Positions 52,013 to 63,489 of a stretch of DNA of 64,000 nucleotides are shown here, in pieces. This stretch comes from Rhopalosiphum padi (Eukaryota > Arthropoda > Insecta > Hemiptera > Aphididae), in assembly GCF_020882245.1 (NCBI RefSeq), contig NC_083599.1, positions 48,634,748 to 48,698,747 on the forward strand, read 5' to 3'. A program made the translations under genes and the position numbers. Numbering within the stretch: position 1 is the stretch's first letter; each line of letters begins with the position of its first letter. The notes beneath the pieces are model-generated. The model was not told the DNA's origin. It saw only the letters and a list, made by a program, of their open reading frames with translations, and searched no databases.

Positions 52013-52870
52013 AATGTATAGCAGAACGGTATTCAGTTGCCTACTATTTTTTTATTTAAATTTTGTTAACATTTTTAAATGCTTGTTATTTAAAATGTAA
52101 ACAAGTAGGGTACCACCTCTCTGCTCTACAGTAGGAACCTAACCAGGAGTGTACCTTGTCATTGAGTAGGCTGAATAGGGGTATAATGGATGTGTTAAAT
52201 TACCTGTAAAATTCTATGAAAATTAGTCATTTCATACGAAAAATTATTCTAAGCCCAGAAGGTTAGCTTATTATCATATAAAATATATGTTTCTCTTGTT
52301 ATTAATTATTATTGTAATTTATTTTTCTATTTATAGTCACAATTAATTAAAACTATATATAGGCAATAGCATACAATTAATCTAAATATTTTGAAAATGT
52401 CTTATAATATTACGTATATATGATACAATAATATATGTAGGAGTTTCAAATTCTTACAAAATATATTTTTTAATTGCAAAAACAATCATAATTGTATAAT
52501 TCTTCATTTAAATATCAAATTCCATCTAAATTTGAACAGAATTTCTAAAAAAATTCAAGTTTATTTATTTTTTTAGTTTTTTTGGTTACAGTATAAACTA
52601 TTTATGAGGAACCTTGTATTACATTTTCAAACTTTCTGTCCTAAATCAATATTTATAAAGATAAATTAAAAAAAAATGTCAAATGTTTATAAATTGTTTA
52701 AAAAGACTGTAAAATATGATAATATAAACATTTTGTGATAGTTTGTAGTATATATGGTTATTCGTTTTTGAATTACAATAAAATAAGAAAATTGTTGGAT
52801 GAGAAATCTTTATTTTATGCGTAAATATACTAATTCATCAAAATTTAAACCTCAGATGTTCATAAATAAT
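52013..52870. repeat. R1-related fragments in head-to-head arrangement
   Basis: TATAGCAGAACGGTATTCAG at 52018 is an R1 end in plus orientation. GTAGGGTACCACCTCTCTGC at about 52106 begins another in minus orientation and continues with GTATAATGGATGTGTTAAAT near 52180 and an R1-like body to about 52870. Confidence 0.55.
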
Positions 52871-53234
52871 ATTTGTGGAATTATACATACTTTAATGTAA
52901 GAATGTAGTATATTCTCAATCGTTATTTATTTTGTTCTTTAGTCAATTGCCATAAATGCTTAACATTTTGAGTAGGTATACATAGTTCGGATTTGCAAAG
53001 TTCTATTTATGATAGACTTAGCATATTAAATTGAAATACATTTTTGGGTGGTCATATATTTTTTATTTATTAGTGTAATTTATAGATTTCTGTTATACTT
53101 ACACATATATTTGGGCTGCTAAATGTATGAGCACATTACTATTACATTGTTGTGTATTTATTACATATTATATATTATTGTACATTATTATTATAGTTTA
53201 AGATACTTAATTGGTTATCTATTTCTTTGTTTAG

Positions 53235-53825
53235 ATAAAATTTCGCAGTCTAAAAGTAATATAATATGTGCGAATAGATCAACTAATAAAGACAATTTAG
53301 AATTAAATGTTTTTAATGAGATGTCACACATTATTGAACAAACAAAGAACACAGATAAAAATATGGAAATATCTGATGATGAATCCACTGTAACTATTGG
53401 CGAATTAAGTGTTGATGAATATTATGATGACATAATATATGGTAGACAGCGTGTACATGCAGAATTATATTGCGCTGATCAAAATGAAAAAAGTGAAGAA
53501 TCATCCAATAATGTCAATACTGTTAACAATGAGGCCAGTGATGAGGACAGTGATTATGATGAAGAAAATCTTGAAGGAGAAGCTTTGATTGTCAACGATA
53601 TACATTTTTCGTTACCAAGTGTCGCACGAGTAATTAGACACAATCCTGCCTACATTCGTGAACATGCTCATAATCATACAAATGAACAAGTAAATGGTCA
53701 AGCACGTGAAAATACTCATGTACAACCTACACATAATCAAAATTATGTACACACTCTTAAAAACACAGTCTGTTATAGACAAGCATGCAATAATTTAGCT
53801 ATGCCTATCAAGCCCAAACCTCGTA
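53235..53825 (+). CDS. MRG-like gene, first coding exon seen
   Basis: Acceptor TTTGTTTAG precedes 53235. The frame is open from there; ATG at 53321 is the first in-frame start. The long low-complexity acidic stretch is typical of a linker. The frame would stop at TAA 53831, but the donor GTAAAT at 53826 (CGTA|GTAAAT) joins exon 2 in frame as PRNKKRAAA. Confidence 0.72.
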
Positions 53826-56800
53826 GTAAATAATTTAAAATCTATTTAGATTAAGTTTTATGTTAAGTTAATACAAATTTTATTTTTTTAGATAAAAAAA
53901 GGGCTGCAGCTATTGAAGCAGCAGCAAAAATTGCTAAAGCTAGTATCAAAAAGAAAAATTTTCATAGAAAGATAAATAGTACTAAAATATATTATTCTTG
54001 TGGCGTGAGTTAAATATAATATTTTATTTTTTTATTAAAATTGATTAAGTAATTTTCTAATAACTTGGCAATAACGGAAACATGTTTATTACTTGATGAA
54101 ATTTCTAAATTACTGTGTTATATTTACTAAACATATATTTAATTAAGGCCACATGATCATCACACTATTATTGTATATAGAATACTTAATAGCGGCATTA
54201 ATTTGTATAAAAGACTACAACAGTAAAATAACAACCATGCAACACTCCAGATATAGTGTTATGTATCGTATATTGGTTAGATTCCAGACTGTTCTATGTC
54301 CCTTAAAAATAATGGTAGATCCTTGGATTTCAGAAATATATTATCATACTTCGTTTTTTCTTCAATAAAATAAATATTTTTTTAGAGCACTTTCAGAAGT
54401 AGGGCAGTTATAATTAGTTAGACCAAACAAAATATTTTAATTTGTTAGGTTGGAACCCCATTATTTTTTATATAAACTACATAAAAATGTATTATAAAAT
54501 AGATTAATAGTGTTTTTTTTTAATGAGTTCATCTTGCTTTTTTTTTTTTTTTTAATAATAATTTAATTAATAAAATACTTTTTTTTATGTATTTTAATTT
54601 TCCAAATCAATATCTCTCACTCTCAGACTTCTTACCATATTCTGATATTTTATCTCCTATTTTTGTTACATTATCATGGATATTTTAAATTGACTTCGTA
54701 AAAAATAAAATCATACTTAAACATACATAGTGACATAAGATTATTAAAAAAAATTATATTGTAAGACATATCTGGTTTTTTGAAGAACGATTTTAATCAT
54801 TGGTAAATATCAATAATCCTTACTTGTCATTATTGGTAATAAAAGATAATCAACGATTTTTTACACTCCCGAGAATACTTTTATACATTCAACATTTGTA
54901 TAACCATAAGACTTTTTTAAATGTCCAATTTAAATTGTATAAGTATGAATAAATTTAAATAAATTGTTGAATATGATTTCCACATCTACCTGTTATATTT
55001 TATACATTAGAACTTGATTGCATTGTGTTGTATAAAATATGAGCGTTCAAACCCCTCAAATATTTATTTTTTAATTGCTATTTAAAATTGAATAAATATT
55101 TATTTTTTGTCCTTTTTCTCAAAACACCTCCAAAATTAGTATTGTAATTTACTACCAGTAGGAAATGTAATAATTTTATTTGATGATTTATGTTTATTCA
55201 CACTCCTAATTATAATTGATAAATTGCCTACCATTTCCCCTTTATAAATTAGTTGCTTTAAAAACTTTAATTTGCCCCACTGAATTTGAATTGGAATAAC
55301 GAATCAAAACATAAAGTAAATTTTATATCATAATTTTATTTTAAAAAATATGATGTACAGTCCATCAAATAAAAAGAATGATTGTGTACTGCTGTATGCC
55401 TATATGAAACATATGAATAACTATTATTGTGCCTTAAGAAACATTATATCATACAAAATAAAAAGAAAAGATTGTTTGAATGGGCTGCCAAGTTAATGTA
55501 TCACAATTCTATTGTTTATTTTGTTGTTAACATTTTTTAATTTATATATGAAATTAAACTTTCAAATTTTCTAAGAAACATTTGTTAGTTGTAAAAATTT
55601 TTAAATGTAAATAATTTCAGCATCGTGAAAAAGTTGGTGGTACTCCATTGAAATTTATTGGTATAAAAACTCCAATGATTATGAAAGAATCTCGTTTATT
55701 GGATGAACGCTTAATGAAAACTACATTTTTTGTGAGTATTTAATATTACAAATGTTCTTATATATATATATACATACAGGGTGATTCTTTTATCATGAAC
55801 CACTCATTATTTTAAAAAGTATTTATGGTTTTGAAAATATTTTTTTACATAGTTTCAAAATGTTAAAAAAACAACATTTTTATTAAAAAATTATATTTTA
55901 AATATTTAAAATATATTATTATATAATATTATAATATATAATATTTTTTATTTATAAGTTTTTTACTGTTTTAAATGACAATATATAGTTTTAATTTCAT
56001 GTTTTAAAACAATAATTTTCTGAGTATTTTTATACATAAAAATCGAATTTAGGGCGAGTAGTTTAGTTGTTATATGTATTTAAAGTTTAGGCAAGCGGAG
56101 TAGTGGACAAACATTTTGCGGTTTAACCCCGTATCACTCCACTCCGCTCATCTAAACTTTAAATATTTATAACTCATAAGCTATTTGCCCTAAATTCGAT
56201 TTTTATGTATCAAAATACTCAGAAAATTATTCTGCTTTGGAATTAAAAACGTTGTTTTTTTAACAACTTGAAGCTATGTAAAAAAATGTTTTCAAAAACA
56301 TGAATACTTTTTGAAATAATGAGTGGTTCATGATAAAAGAATCACTCTTTATATATATATGTAAAAATTAATACAATATTATATATAATTTTGTACTGAC
56401 TGTGGGTGATTAATGAGCATTAACAAAAACAGATCAAATAATATGAAATTACTATTTTACTATAAGCACAACCAAACTACTCAGCATACATCACGGTTTA
56501 CTGGACTACTAGGACTGTATGGCATTGTGACCACAATAACTTGAAAATAGTAAAAATATGATAATAAGACTGATAATAATATAATATACCAATGAGGCTA
56601 ATTATAATACATAATAATATAATCTGCCATATGTATAAATTTACATTTTTTAAATTGTGATTTCAGCTTTTAAAATTACCAGCTTCTCTTACTGTCCATC
56701 AAATTTTAAGTGATTTCCAAAGAAAGGAAAATGTGTAAGTAAATAGTACTGTTATTTTGTGCCTAAAATTTTCTTATGTTTATATGTTTATTTTACACCT

Positions 56801-59800
56801 TTTTGACATAACTGTGAGACAATAGTTAAATTAAAAACAAAAATTAACTTATAAGTAAGCAGGTACAGTATTTCTATTATAATGCAGTATTTTTAATATT
56901 TTGTATTGTACCTATATTAATAAAATTGATCACTAATCAATGCTTAATATGGTTATTGCTTTATTTAAAATTGAGTAGGTAACTACTTTGAATTAAAAAA
57001 ATGTTACTTGTAATGCTTATTATTTTTTTATTTTTATAATACTTAATTTTTTTTTTTAGGCGTCAAGAAGTTATGAATCTCATATTTACTGCTTTTAACT
57101 ATGCTTTATCTGCATGGTGTTTATACTTCATTGAAAAACGACAGTATAATCAAGTAATTATATTTTTATACTACACTAACCTTGATCGATTTTTTATTAT
57201 AATATTTTTTAATCGGTACCCATTTAAATCGGTACATTTAAAAATGTATTGTTTATTTTGTTGTTGTTTATAATCAGTGAATCAAAGAATATTAATTAAT
57301 TCAATTAGTTATTTAAATAAATTGAAAATTCATGTTTTGATAAAAATAATAAGTTGTTTAGGTCAAAGATAGTATATTCCTTATATTATATAAAATTTAA
57401 TCATAGTTTTATAGCTAGAATCAAAAATAAACCTGAGAAAAAAATCATGATTCAGTATTTAATTGGCTATTAAATTGTTCACATTTGCTATGTTTACTGT
57501 TTAAGTTGAAAGGAGGAGCGCTACCATATTTTCAACTTCTACCAGGTATAGATTAGTGTGTTGAGTACTAATTTAAAGATTTTTTTAATTTTAGTTAATT
57601 TTACTCGTGTATGTTCTAGAAAATTTATTTTAGTCTTAATATTTCCATGGAAAATCAATATATTTATTAAATGTAGTTTTTTACAGAAATTTTTAAAAAA
57701 TTTATAGTTAAATGGCGTAAGTTTCAAATTTAAAATTCGAGAATATCAAAAAAAATTTAACAAAGTTTTTTTAATTTTCTAGATAGCCTTTTTTATCATA
57801 TTTTTCAAAATAGTTATAAAAGTATTAAAATTGACCAAATTACTTAAAACATTAGGTTATTATAATTAACAGCGTAGTATTGAGTTATTTCATTAATTTT
57901 TAATTTTACTGAAAACTTATTTTTACTTTTATGTAATGTCCATGAGCAAAATAGATGGGTTGATCAAACAGCATAACAAATGTCGACTATACCATTAAAA
58001 TTTTTCTTAATTTTTTTTTTTAACTATTTGTTTGTTACTGGTGCTTGGATGCTGGAGTAAGCAAATAGTTAATTCATTGTTACAAAATATAAAATAAAAC
58101 TATAGAAATAAATTTGTTCAATATTTTTTATGAAGGTGATGAAAAAAGGCATTGTTAATTTTGTGAATCGACAATACCTAAAATAGGTTGGGATCTACAA
58201 TTTGATTATAAGTTAATTTTTACGGATAAATCTTCTTTTTTTTCTTCTTCTTTCTTGATTTCGGCCTTTAAGACCATACCGCTAAATACAAATCTTGCCA
58301 TCTGTCTCTGTCCTCTGCAGCTTTCCTCCACCTGACTCCTGGTTCTAATGTTTTTAAGTCCTTTTTACATAGTCTTCCCACCTTAATCTGGGTCTTCCTA
58401 AAGGTCTTTTACCTATAAGCTCTTCCTCTATTACCTGCCTAACTAGATATCCGTGCTTATGCCAGGCATGGCCCGCCCACATGAGTCTTCTTTATGTGAT
58501 CTCCTTAACTATATTAGGTCTCTGAAACTGCATTTTGTGTTCATAATTATGTAATTTTCTCCATTCATTTGTTTCACTGTCAAAAACCGGTCCATATATT
58601 TTCTTAAAACTTTTCTCTCAAATACTCCTAGTCTCTGTTCTTCGGCTTTCCTCAATGCCCACGTCTCAGAACCGTACAGGACAATAGGTCGTAATAATGT
58701 CATATACATTCTTATTTTTAGATTTTTAGAGAGGGTTCTCGATTTTATTCTTTGATTAATAGATTATTACTCTATCTAATCCATAGTATCCCTTGTTAGT
58801 TAATTGTATTCTTGACGACACCTCTGTCTTAAGTTCATTATCTTGAGTAATACTCGATCCTAGATATTTAAATTGTGATACTTTCCTAAATATGTGTCCT
58901 TCTAACTCAATATGTTGTTCTAGTCCGTAATTTCTGTTACTTTGACTAATAATCACGGTGTAGACAATAGAAGTAGTGTCCGTTTGGTTTAGGCCAGATT
59001 GATTCCACAAGTTCTTCTGAACCTCTTTTTTCAAATTTATCTAACTTACCTAGCCATAATAATATTGATCAACAACGTTTCCACTCTACAAAAAAAAATA
59101 CAAACGCCAAATAGCAGGCTATCAAAACCAACTGAAATTCAAAAAGTATCAATTATAAGTACAATGAATAATGAAGGGCAATCAAACGAGGTTATACATA
59201 CCGACTTTGATCATGTTTATTATGATGCCTCTTCAAAATCACTATAACGAGTAACAGATTTATTATATGTATTATTTGTATTGTGTCCTGTAAACATTTG
59301 TGACTGTGAGTTATTCGTTATTAATAACTGACTTATTAGTATTTAGTGTGATTATATTAACCATTGACGATTGATTATTTTTTTTTTTATAAATAGCACA
59401 GAATTCTGTGTAAATAAGTGCTTAATGATATTAATTAAAAGAATAAATATGTTACAACATATCCTCTCTTATCCGTTTTTGGACAAGTGCTTATCACTTG
59501 TATTAATAATATGATGTTGATAGTAATCAGTGCGCGCATGCGCGTGCGGAGCGTGGAATTAGCTGCAGTGATCCGCTCGTGTTAATCCTACTTTCTCCGC
59601 GGCCTTTATAAGTTTATTTGCCAGACTTTTTATCATCTCAATATCATCTCTTAAGAGAGTGATATCGTCCGCGAATTTGTTTAAATGGGTCGTAAAAATG
59701 TGTTTCTAGCATAAAAAATATGTATATTATATTGATTATAAATGTATTATTATTATATTGTTTTATTCTATATTATTTGCATGGATTGTAGTATGTGAGA

Positions 59801-60429
59801 CTATAGTGTAGTTAGAATAGTTTAATACTGAGAAATACTATTATTAATTGTTTTTTTTTTATTATTCTAAAAATATTAATATATTGACAAGAATATTATT
59901 TGATCTAGTTATTTAACAATATTTTTTAGACATATTTAAAATATTTATGAAATTTACTTCAAATTAACTTACATTTTTATATTAATTTTTTAAGTATAAT
60001 ATAAAAAAAATTAAAAAGTTAAAAAGGATTTTAATGTTTAATTTCAAAAAGGAAATTTAGTGTTCAAATTAATATTTTAAGACAATAAATTCAAATGTGT
60101 TTTCAAAAAGTTGTATACAATTATTGTAGTTAGTACAGTTGATATAAGATTTTTTTTATTTTGAATCTAGTTTGGTAGAAAATTCTGCCAGGATTAAATC
60201 CCTGTAATAATGATTCTACAAATCTTAGAATAAATTGTAATTTTTATAATCGCTTGTATAGTTGTATACATTTATTGTTAATATTGTATGTACAAAAAAT
60301 ATTCTACTAAAATTATTCTACTATTGGTGGTATTTAATTCATTTTAATTTTGTTTACAGATAATTAAAAAGTATCCCAATCGTGAAGTGTCTGAATTATA
60401 TGGTTTAGCTCATCTTTTAAGGTTTATTG
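53235..60429 (+). CDS. MRG-domain chromatin protein (MORF4L/MRG15/MSL3-like), partial, divergent
   Basis: Six exons join in frame: 53235-53825, 53892-54004, 55621-55731, 56667-56734, 57060-57153, 60360-60429. From the first in-frame ATG (53321) 320 residues are seen; the gene continues past the window. Residues 17-110 are acidic and Ser-rich (SDDEST, SDEDSDYDEENLEGE), 120-160 His/Asn-rich, 164-195 basic (KPKPRNKKRAAAIEAAAKIA). From about 222 the pattern fits the MRG fold: LLDERLMKTTFFLLKLPASL, then LTVHQILSDF, then NLIFTAFNYALSAWCLYFIE, RQYNQIIKKYP, and LYGLAHLLRFI, which parallels YGAPHLLRLF of MRG15. MRG proteins recruit histone acetyltransferase or deacetylase complexes. No chromodomain is visible upstream, so it may be an MRGX-like form or the exon lies unseen. 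The family call is by pattern, not by search. Confidence 0.72.
53892..54004 (+). CDS. MRG-like gene, exon 2, basic segment
   Basis: 113 bases between acceptor TTTTTTTAG and donor GTGAGT. Encodes KKRAAAIEAAAKIAKASIKK and NFHRKINSTKIYYSCG, a lysine-rich stretch that could be a nuclear localisation signal. Confidence 0.75.
54005..55620 (+). other. MRG-like gene intron 2
   Basis: AT-rich with a T15 tract near 54538-54553. No repeat end or extra exon that I can support. Confidence 0.5.
55621..55731 (+). CDS. MRG-like gene, exon 3, start of MRG domain
   Basis: 37 codons in phase 0 with acceptor ATTTCAG and donor GTGAGT. Encodes HREKVGGTPLKFIGIKTPMI then MKESRLLDERLMKTTFF, corresponding to the ELKPWLVDDWDLITRQKQLF region of MRG15. 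Confidence 0.8.
55777..56349. mobile_element. 573-bp full-length fold-back MITE in an MRG-gene intron
   Basis: Flanked by TA. Left end CAGGGTGATTCTTTTATCAT then GAACCACTC; right end is the inverse ending ATCACTCTT. The mirror symmetry continues to the middle: AAATCGAATTTAGGGCGAGT is answered by TTGCCCTAAATTCGATTTT, and CAAGCGGAGT by ACTCCGCTC, leaving about 40 bp of loop. A TA duplication fits Tc1/mariner-type elements. It is in a transcribed intron, so the RNA could form a hairpin of about 260 bp. Confidence 0.88.
56667..56734 (+). CDS. MRG-like gene, exon 4, LPA motif
   Basis: Encodes LLKLPASLTVHQILSDFQRK then EN. LPA...ILSDF aligns with LPAKKNVDSILEDY in MRG15. Acceptor TTTCAG and donor GTAAGT are consensus. 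Confidence 0.82.
57060..57153 (+). CDS. MRG-like gene, exon 5, MRG helices
   Basis: Encodes RQEVMNLIFTAFNYALSAWC then LYFIEKRQYNQ; aligned with the YFNVMLGTQLLYKFERPQYAE part of MRG15. Donor GTAATT. Confidence 0.82.
58240..59695 (-). pseudogene. Decayed LINE reverse transcriptase, broken by an insertion
   Basis: Read right to left: LNKFADDITLLRDDIEMIKS then LANKLIKAAEKVGL (59565-59695; FADDI is the RT catalytic motif), an interruption, then YGLEQHIELEGHIFRKVSQF, KYLGSSITQDNELKTEVSSR, LLRPIVLYGSETWALRKAEE, and HGYLVRQVIEEELIGKRPLG then RPRLRWEDYV. This is the usual order of an insect LINE endonuclease/reverse transcriptase C-terminal half. A base lost after WEDYVK shifts the frame before LKTLEPGVRWRKAAEDRDRW near 58345. 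Non-functional. Confidence 0.85.
59035..59535 (+). mobile_element. Unidentified insertion inside the decayed LINE
   Basis: Lies between the KVGL and YGLEQ parts of the LINE. On the plus strand an open stretch ends QTPNSRLSKPTEIQKVSIIS then TMNNEGQSNEVIHTDFDHVY and a TAA; after it comes an AT-rich tail ending near GTTACAACA. It could be the 3' end and LTR of a retrotransposon, but I cannot name the protein. Boundaries are approximate. Confidence 0.4.
60360..60429 (+). CDS. MRG-like gene, exon 6, HLLR motif, last exon in window
   Basis: Encodes IIKKYPNREVSELYGLAHLL then RFI. The GxxHLLR motif is the most conserved part of MRG domains. Acceptor TTTACAG, donor GTAAGT. One base of the next codon is carried over; the following exon is not in the window. 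Confidence 0.85.
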
Positions 60430-61690
60430 GTAAGTTCTTTTTTAACAACTTACGTTGTTGTGATTAAGTATTGGATATATATGTTTTTACATATTTTTAC
60501 TGAGTTTATGTAGTCTTATTTGAGTACAAAATGTGAATGATTAGTTCAATTCTGAGTTTGTAGAAAAAATATTATTGCATATTTCAGAATTTTTATAGGT
60601 TAGGAATAATTAAAAGAGTATTATGATAAGCTTATTTAGCATATTTTGAAATATTTTGCAAATTGTGATAAAAAATATTTAAAATATTTGTTTTAATATA
60701 TTGGTATTTGGAAAAATATATTTTGAGCATTAAAAATTTTTTTTTGTATCATTTTGATAAAACAAAATCACACAGCATACAGTGTATAATAGTGTCTATC
60801 ATAAGTTGCCATGTCATTCATGACTAGCAATGCTAGTCGTTGTTTTCATACTGATAAAATCAACATATTTGTTTATCAATTATTCAAATGCTCAAATATT
60901 TTGTTTTGCACTTTTGCAACTACATATAGCATGATTTTCGAGTTTATTTAAAACCTATTAATACAATGGTTAGAATTATTTAACAAAAACGACATTGTTT
61001 TAACATTGGACAGTGATTGTTACATTTATATTATATTCTTCTCTTACTTGAGTGCAATATTGTTCCATTATAACACTTATATATCAAGTATATTTCATTA
61101 ATTACTTAAGAATTATTGTAAAAAAAATAAATTATAAAAAATGTATATTAAAGTATATATTTATGTTACTGCATATTTTTTAAATTTCCAAGAAATAATA
61201 ATGAGAATATTTGAAGGTTTTTAGAGAATATTATACCATCATATTTTAGGTATTTTAAGAGAATACAAATCCAGTCTTTAGTCATGAATACCTAATAATA
61301 TTGTATTTATATAATATTTTATTATATCATTATTAAACTATGTGGGTAATTAAAAATCAATTTGAGGTGTATGTAAATTTAACAGTTATAAATTACAATA
61401 TTATAAAGCTGAAAACAGGTTTAGTTAATAAAATATATAATAATTTATAAGCAATAAGTTATAACATACAATTATTTAAAGTTAATATGGAACACAATTA
61501 ACACATGATTTTTCAATTACATCTTATTATTGCCTTTATTAGTTCATGAATGGGATAGAGTATTATAAAATTTAAAAACTCGTGAAACACTTTTATTTTT
61601 GTTGCAAATATTATAATTTTATTAATTGGCACATCAGTCTACAATTTTATTGAGATTTTATCTCCACTACGTTTTCCTGTTTTATAAATG
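60430..61690 (+). other. MRG-like gene intron 6, first part
   Basis: AT-rich, no repeat end recognised before the LINE that starts near 61690. Confidence 0.5.
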
Positions 61691-61885
61691 TAGAAATAGT
61701 AGAGTACTAGCCGTCGTACGAGTCGGTTGTGCTTATTGTAATGTAATATTTGTGCGTTGTACACATTAACTATCAAGCGTATTGAACCTTCTACTGTGTG
61801 TAATATTTGTAATCGAGTTTTTTATTATAACTGTGTCGACTTCTCAATTAATTCTTAAGGGTGGAAGTGTGTGAACTGTCTAAAT

Positions 61886-62370
61886 ATGACGAAAACTTCG
61901 CCTGCGTCGAATAAACCTGATAATGGAAAACTAGATGAATTAATAAAGTTAGTTAAATCGTTAGAAAAAAAGATTTCTATGCACGAATCTAATATTTCAA
62001 AAAAATTAAATGAGACTTTACAATCTTTGAACAATGTAATTTTGGAAAACAATAATCTTAAAGAAAAAGTCTCAGTTCTCAAAAAAACTTTTGAATTACG
62101 AATCTGATTTCTTAAACGAAATTCTTGATAGAGATCGTCGTAAGTGTAATGTCACTATTTTTAATGTTTTTAATGAACTCGCCTCTGGTAATATTCCCAA
62201 TGATGTAAATCTAGCTAATTCGATTTTTTCTGCATTAAATCTACCAATAAAAGCTTTAAATACAATACGGCTCGGCAGTAATCGAACCAAACCTCGTCCA
62301 CTAAAAGTAAGAGTCCCTGATGTAAATTGTGTTAATCAAATTTTAAAAGCTAAATCTAAATTTCGCAATT
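61886..62370 (+). pseudogene. LINE ORF1 (coiled coil plus RRM-like region), frameshifted
   Basis: ATG at 61886. MTKTSPASNKPDNGKLDELI is followed by heptads (LVKSLEKKISMHESNISKKL). The frame breaks in the A-run at about 62081-62087; one frame over it continues NYESDFLNEILDRDRRKCNV and TIFNVFNELASG, then LNTIRLGSNRTKPRPLKVRV and stops at TAG 62370. This is the usual layout of Jockey/CR1-type ORF1 proteins, which bind RNA. Confidence 0.78.
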
Positions 62371-62491
62371 AGGACACACTGAAATATATTAACATCGACA
62401 TTAAAAAAACGAAATTACAACAACAAAAATACAAAAAAATTCTGAAAGAGCTAATAGAGAAAAAAAAGTCAGGGAGAAACGAATCTGCGTA

Positions 62492-63079
62492 TTGGATATT
62501 CTAGAGTCAACCGAAATTATTTCCAAAAAACTGAACTCACGCCCGCTCATTGTCAATGAAGATCCTAAAATACTTAAACAAACTTATAATACATTTTGTA
62601 AAAATTGTAATACGAATGTATCCTATTTTCCTAAGAAATTTACTTTTTCAGGCTATTATCAAAATGTTCGTGGCTTGCGTACTAAGCTGTGTGATTTAAA
62701 TTGTAATATCCCTTTAATTAAAGTAAAATATTTTATTTTAACTGAAACCTGGCTTGGTGATGATATATCTAATAAGGAATTAGGTTTTGATAATTATAAT
62801 ATTTATAGAACTGATAGGAGCATAATGACTAGCATATGTACGAGAGGTGTGGCGGTGAGTGTACATAAAAGTTTTTATTTATTATCTTCAAAAATTATTA
62901 ATATTCAAGATAATAGCATTGAACAGATCTATGTACTTGTGACCTTAAATGCCAAATTGAAATGTATATTTGGAGTGTATTATATCCCACCAATTAGTAA
63001 TATAAGCTCATATATAGAACATACCAATACGATAGAATGGTTATTATCTAACACAGATACCCACACTAACATAATATGG
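62492..63079 (+). pseudogene. LINE ORF2 endonuclease (APE type), 3' half missing
   Basis: The N-terminal APE-like domain is clear: SGYYQNVRGLRTKLCDLNCN (first strand with the catalytic Asn), FILTETWLGDDISN (catalytic Glu), CIFGVYYIPPISN. The protein ends at THTNIIW, exactly where GDFN would follow, because foreign DNA begins at 63078. The upstream part KKLNSRPLIVNEDPKILKQT may be the ORF1 tail fused to ORF2 by a deletion. Confidence 0.8.
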
Positions 63080-63180
63080 CTGTGGGTGAGTTGCGGCCTG
63101 GCGTGTCGTTTCCGGTGTTGGAGACCGGTGAATTCCGGCCCGACAATATTTTTGGTATAGGTGAGTTGCGGCCCGTATAA
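63078..63180. mobile_element. One end of an element with iterated TTGCGGCC boxes, inserted in the LINE
   Basis: Interrupts the endonuclease frame after NIIW. The lead GGCTGTGGGTGAG is 13 nt long and is followed by TTGCGGCC at 63091, TTCCGGCC at 63133 and TTGCGGCC at 63166 (steps 42 and 33). GGCTG is also the first five bases of the 49284 element. No inverse right end was found before the LINE resumes near 63490, so the right part is lost or unrecognised. Confidence 0.65.
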
Positions 63181-63489
63181 TTATCATTACCTATGTACCT
63201 ATTGGCTAGTAACTATATGTACTATGTACCTGTCAGATGGCTATACATATAGTGATAAACGAATAACGATAAACGAATTGTTCGATCGATACCTATGGCA
63301 AGTTATATCTTTATATGATATAATAAAAATAATATAGATCGTGTTATTGTATTATCTGTCATATGACTTGCATTAACTACGATAATCGGATAATTTCAAA
63401 TGACAAAATGAAAATCGTATTTAGTCCGAAATCAATCTTTGTTCGTATAAGTGTGTATCGTTTGTATAATATTTTAAACGTATTTGAAT

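Larger units (their letters stand above)
57154..60359 (+). other. MRG-like gene intron 5
   Basis: A 3.2-kb intron holding the decayed minus-strand LINE (58240-59695) and its nested insertion. The flanks (57154-58230, 59700-60359) are AT-rich and unremarkable. Confidence 0.6.

Noticed and set aside
53123..53234. ATG at 53123 as the start of the MRG-like protein.
   Set aside because: The preceding 37 codons are hydrophobic AT-rich translation (YILYIIVHYYYS), and a good acceptor TTTGTTTAG sits at 53226-53234. It is read as intron.
60780..60860. Possible tRNA-like or small RNA fold.
   Set aside because: No A- and B-box motifs or clover-leaf pairing could be found.
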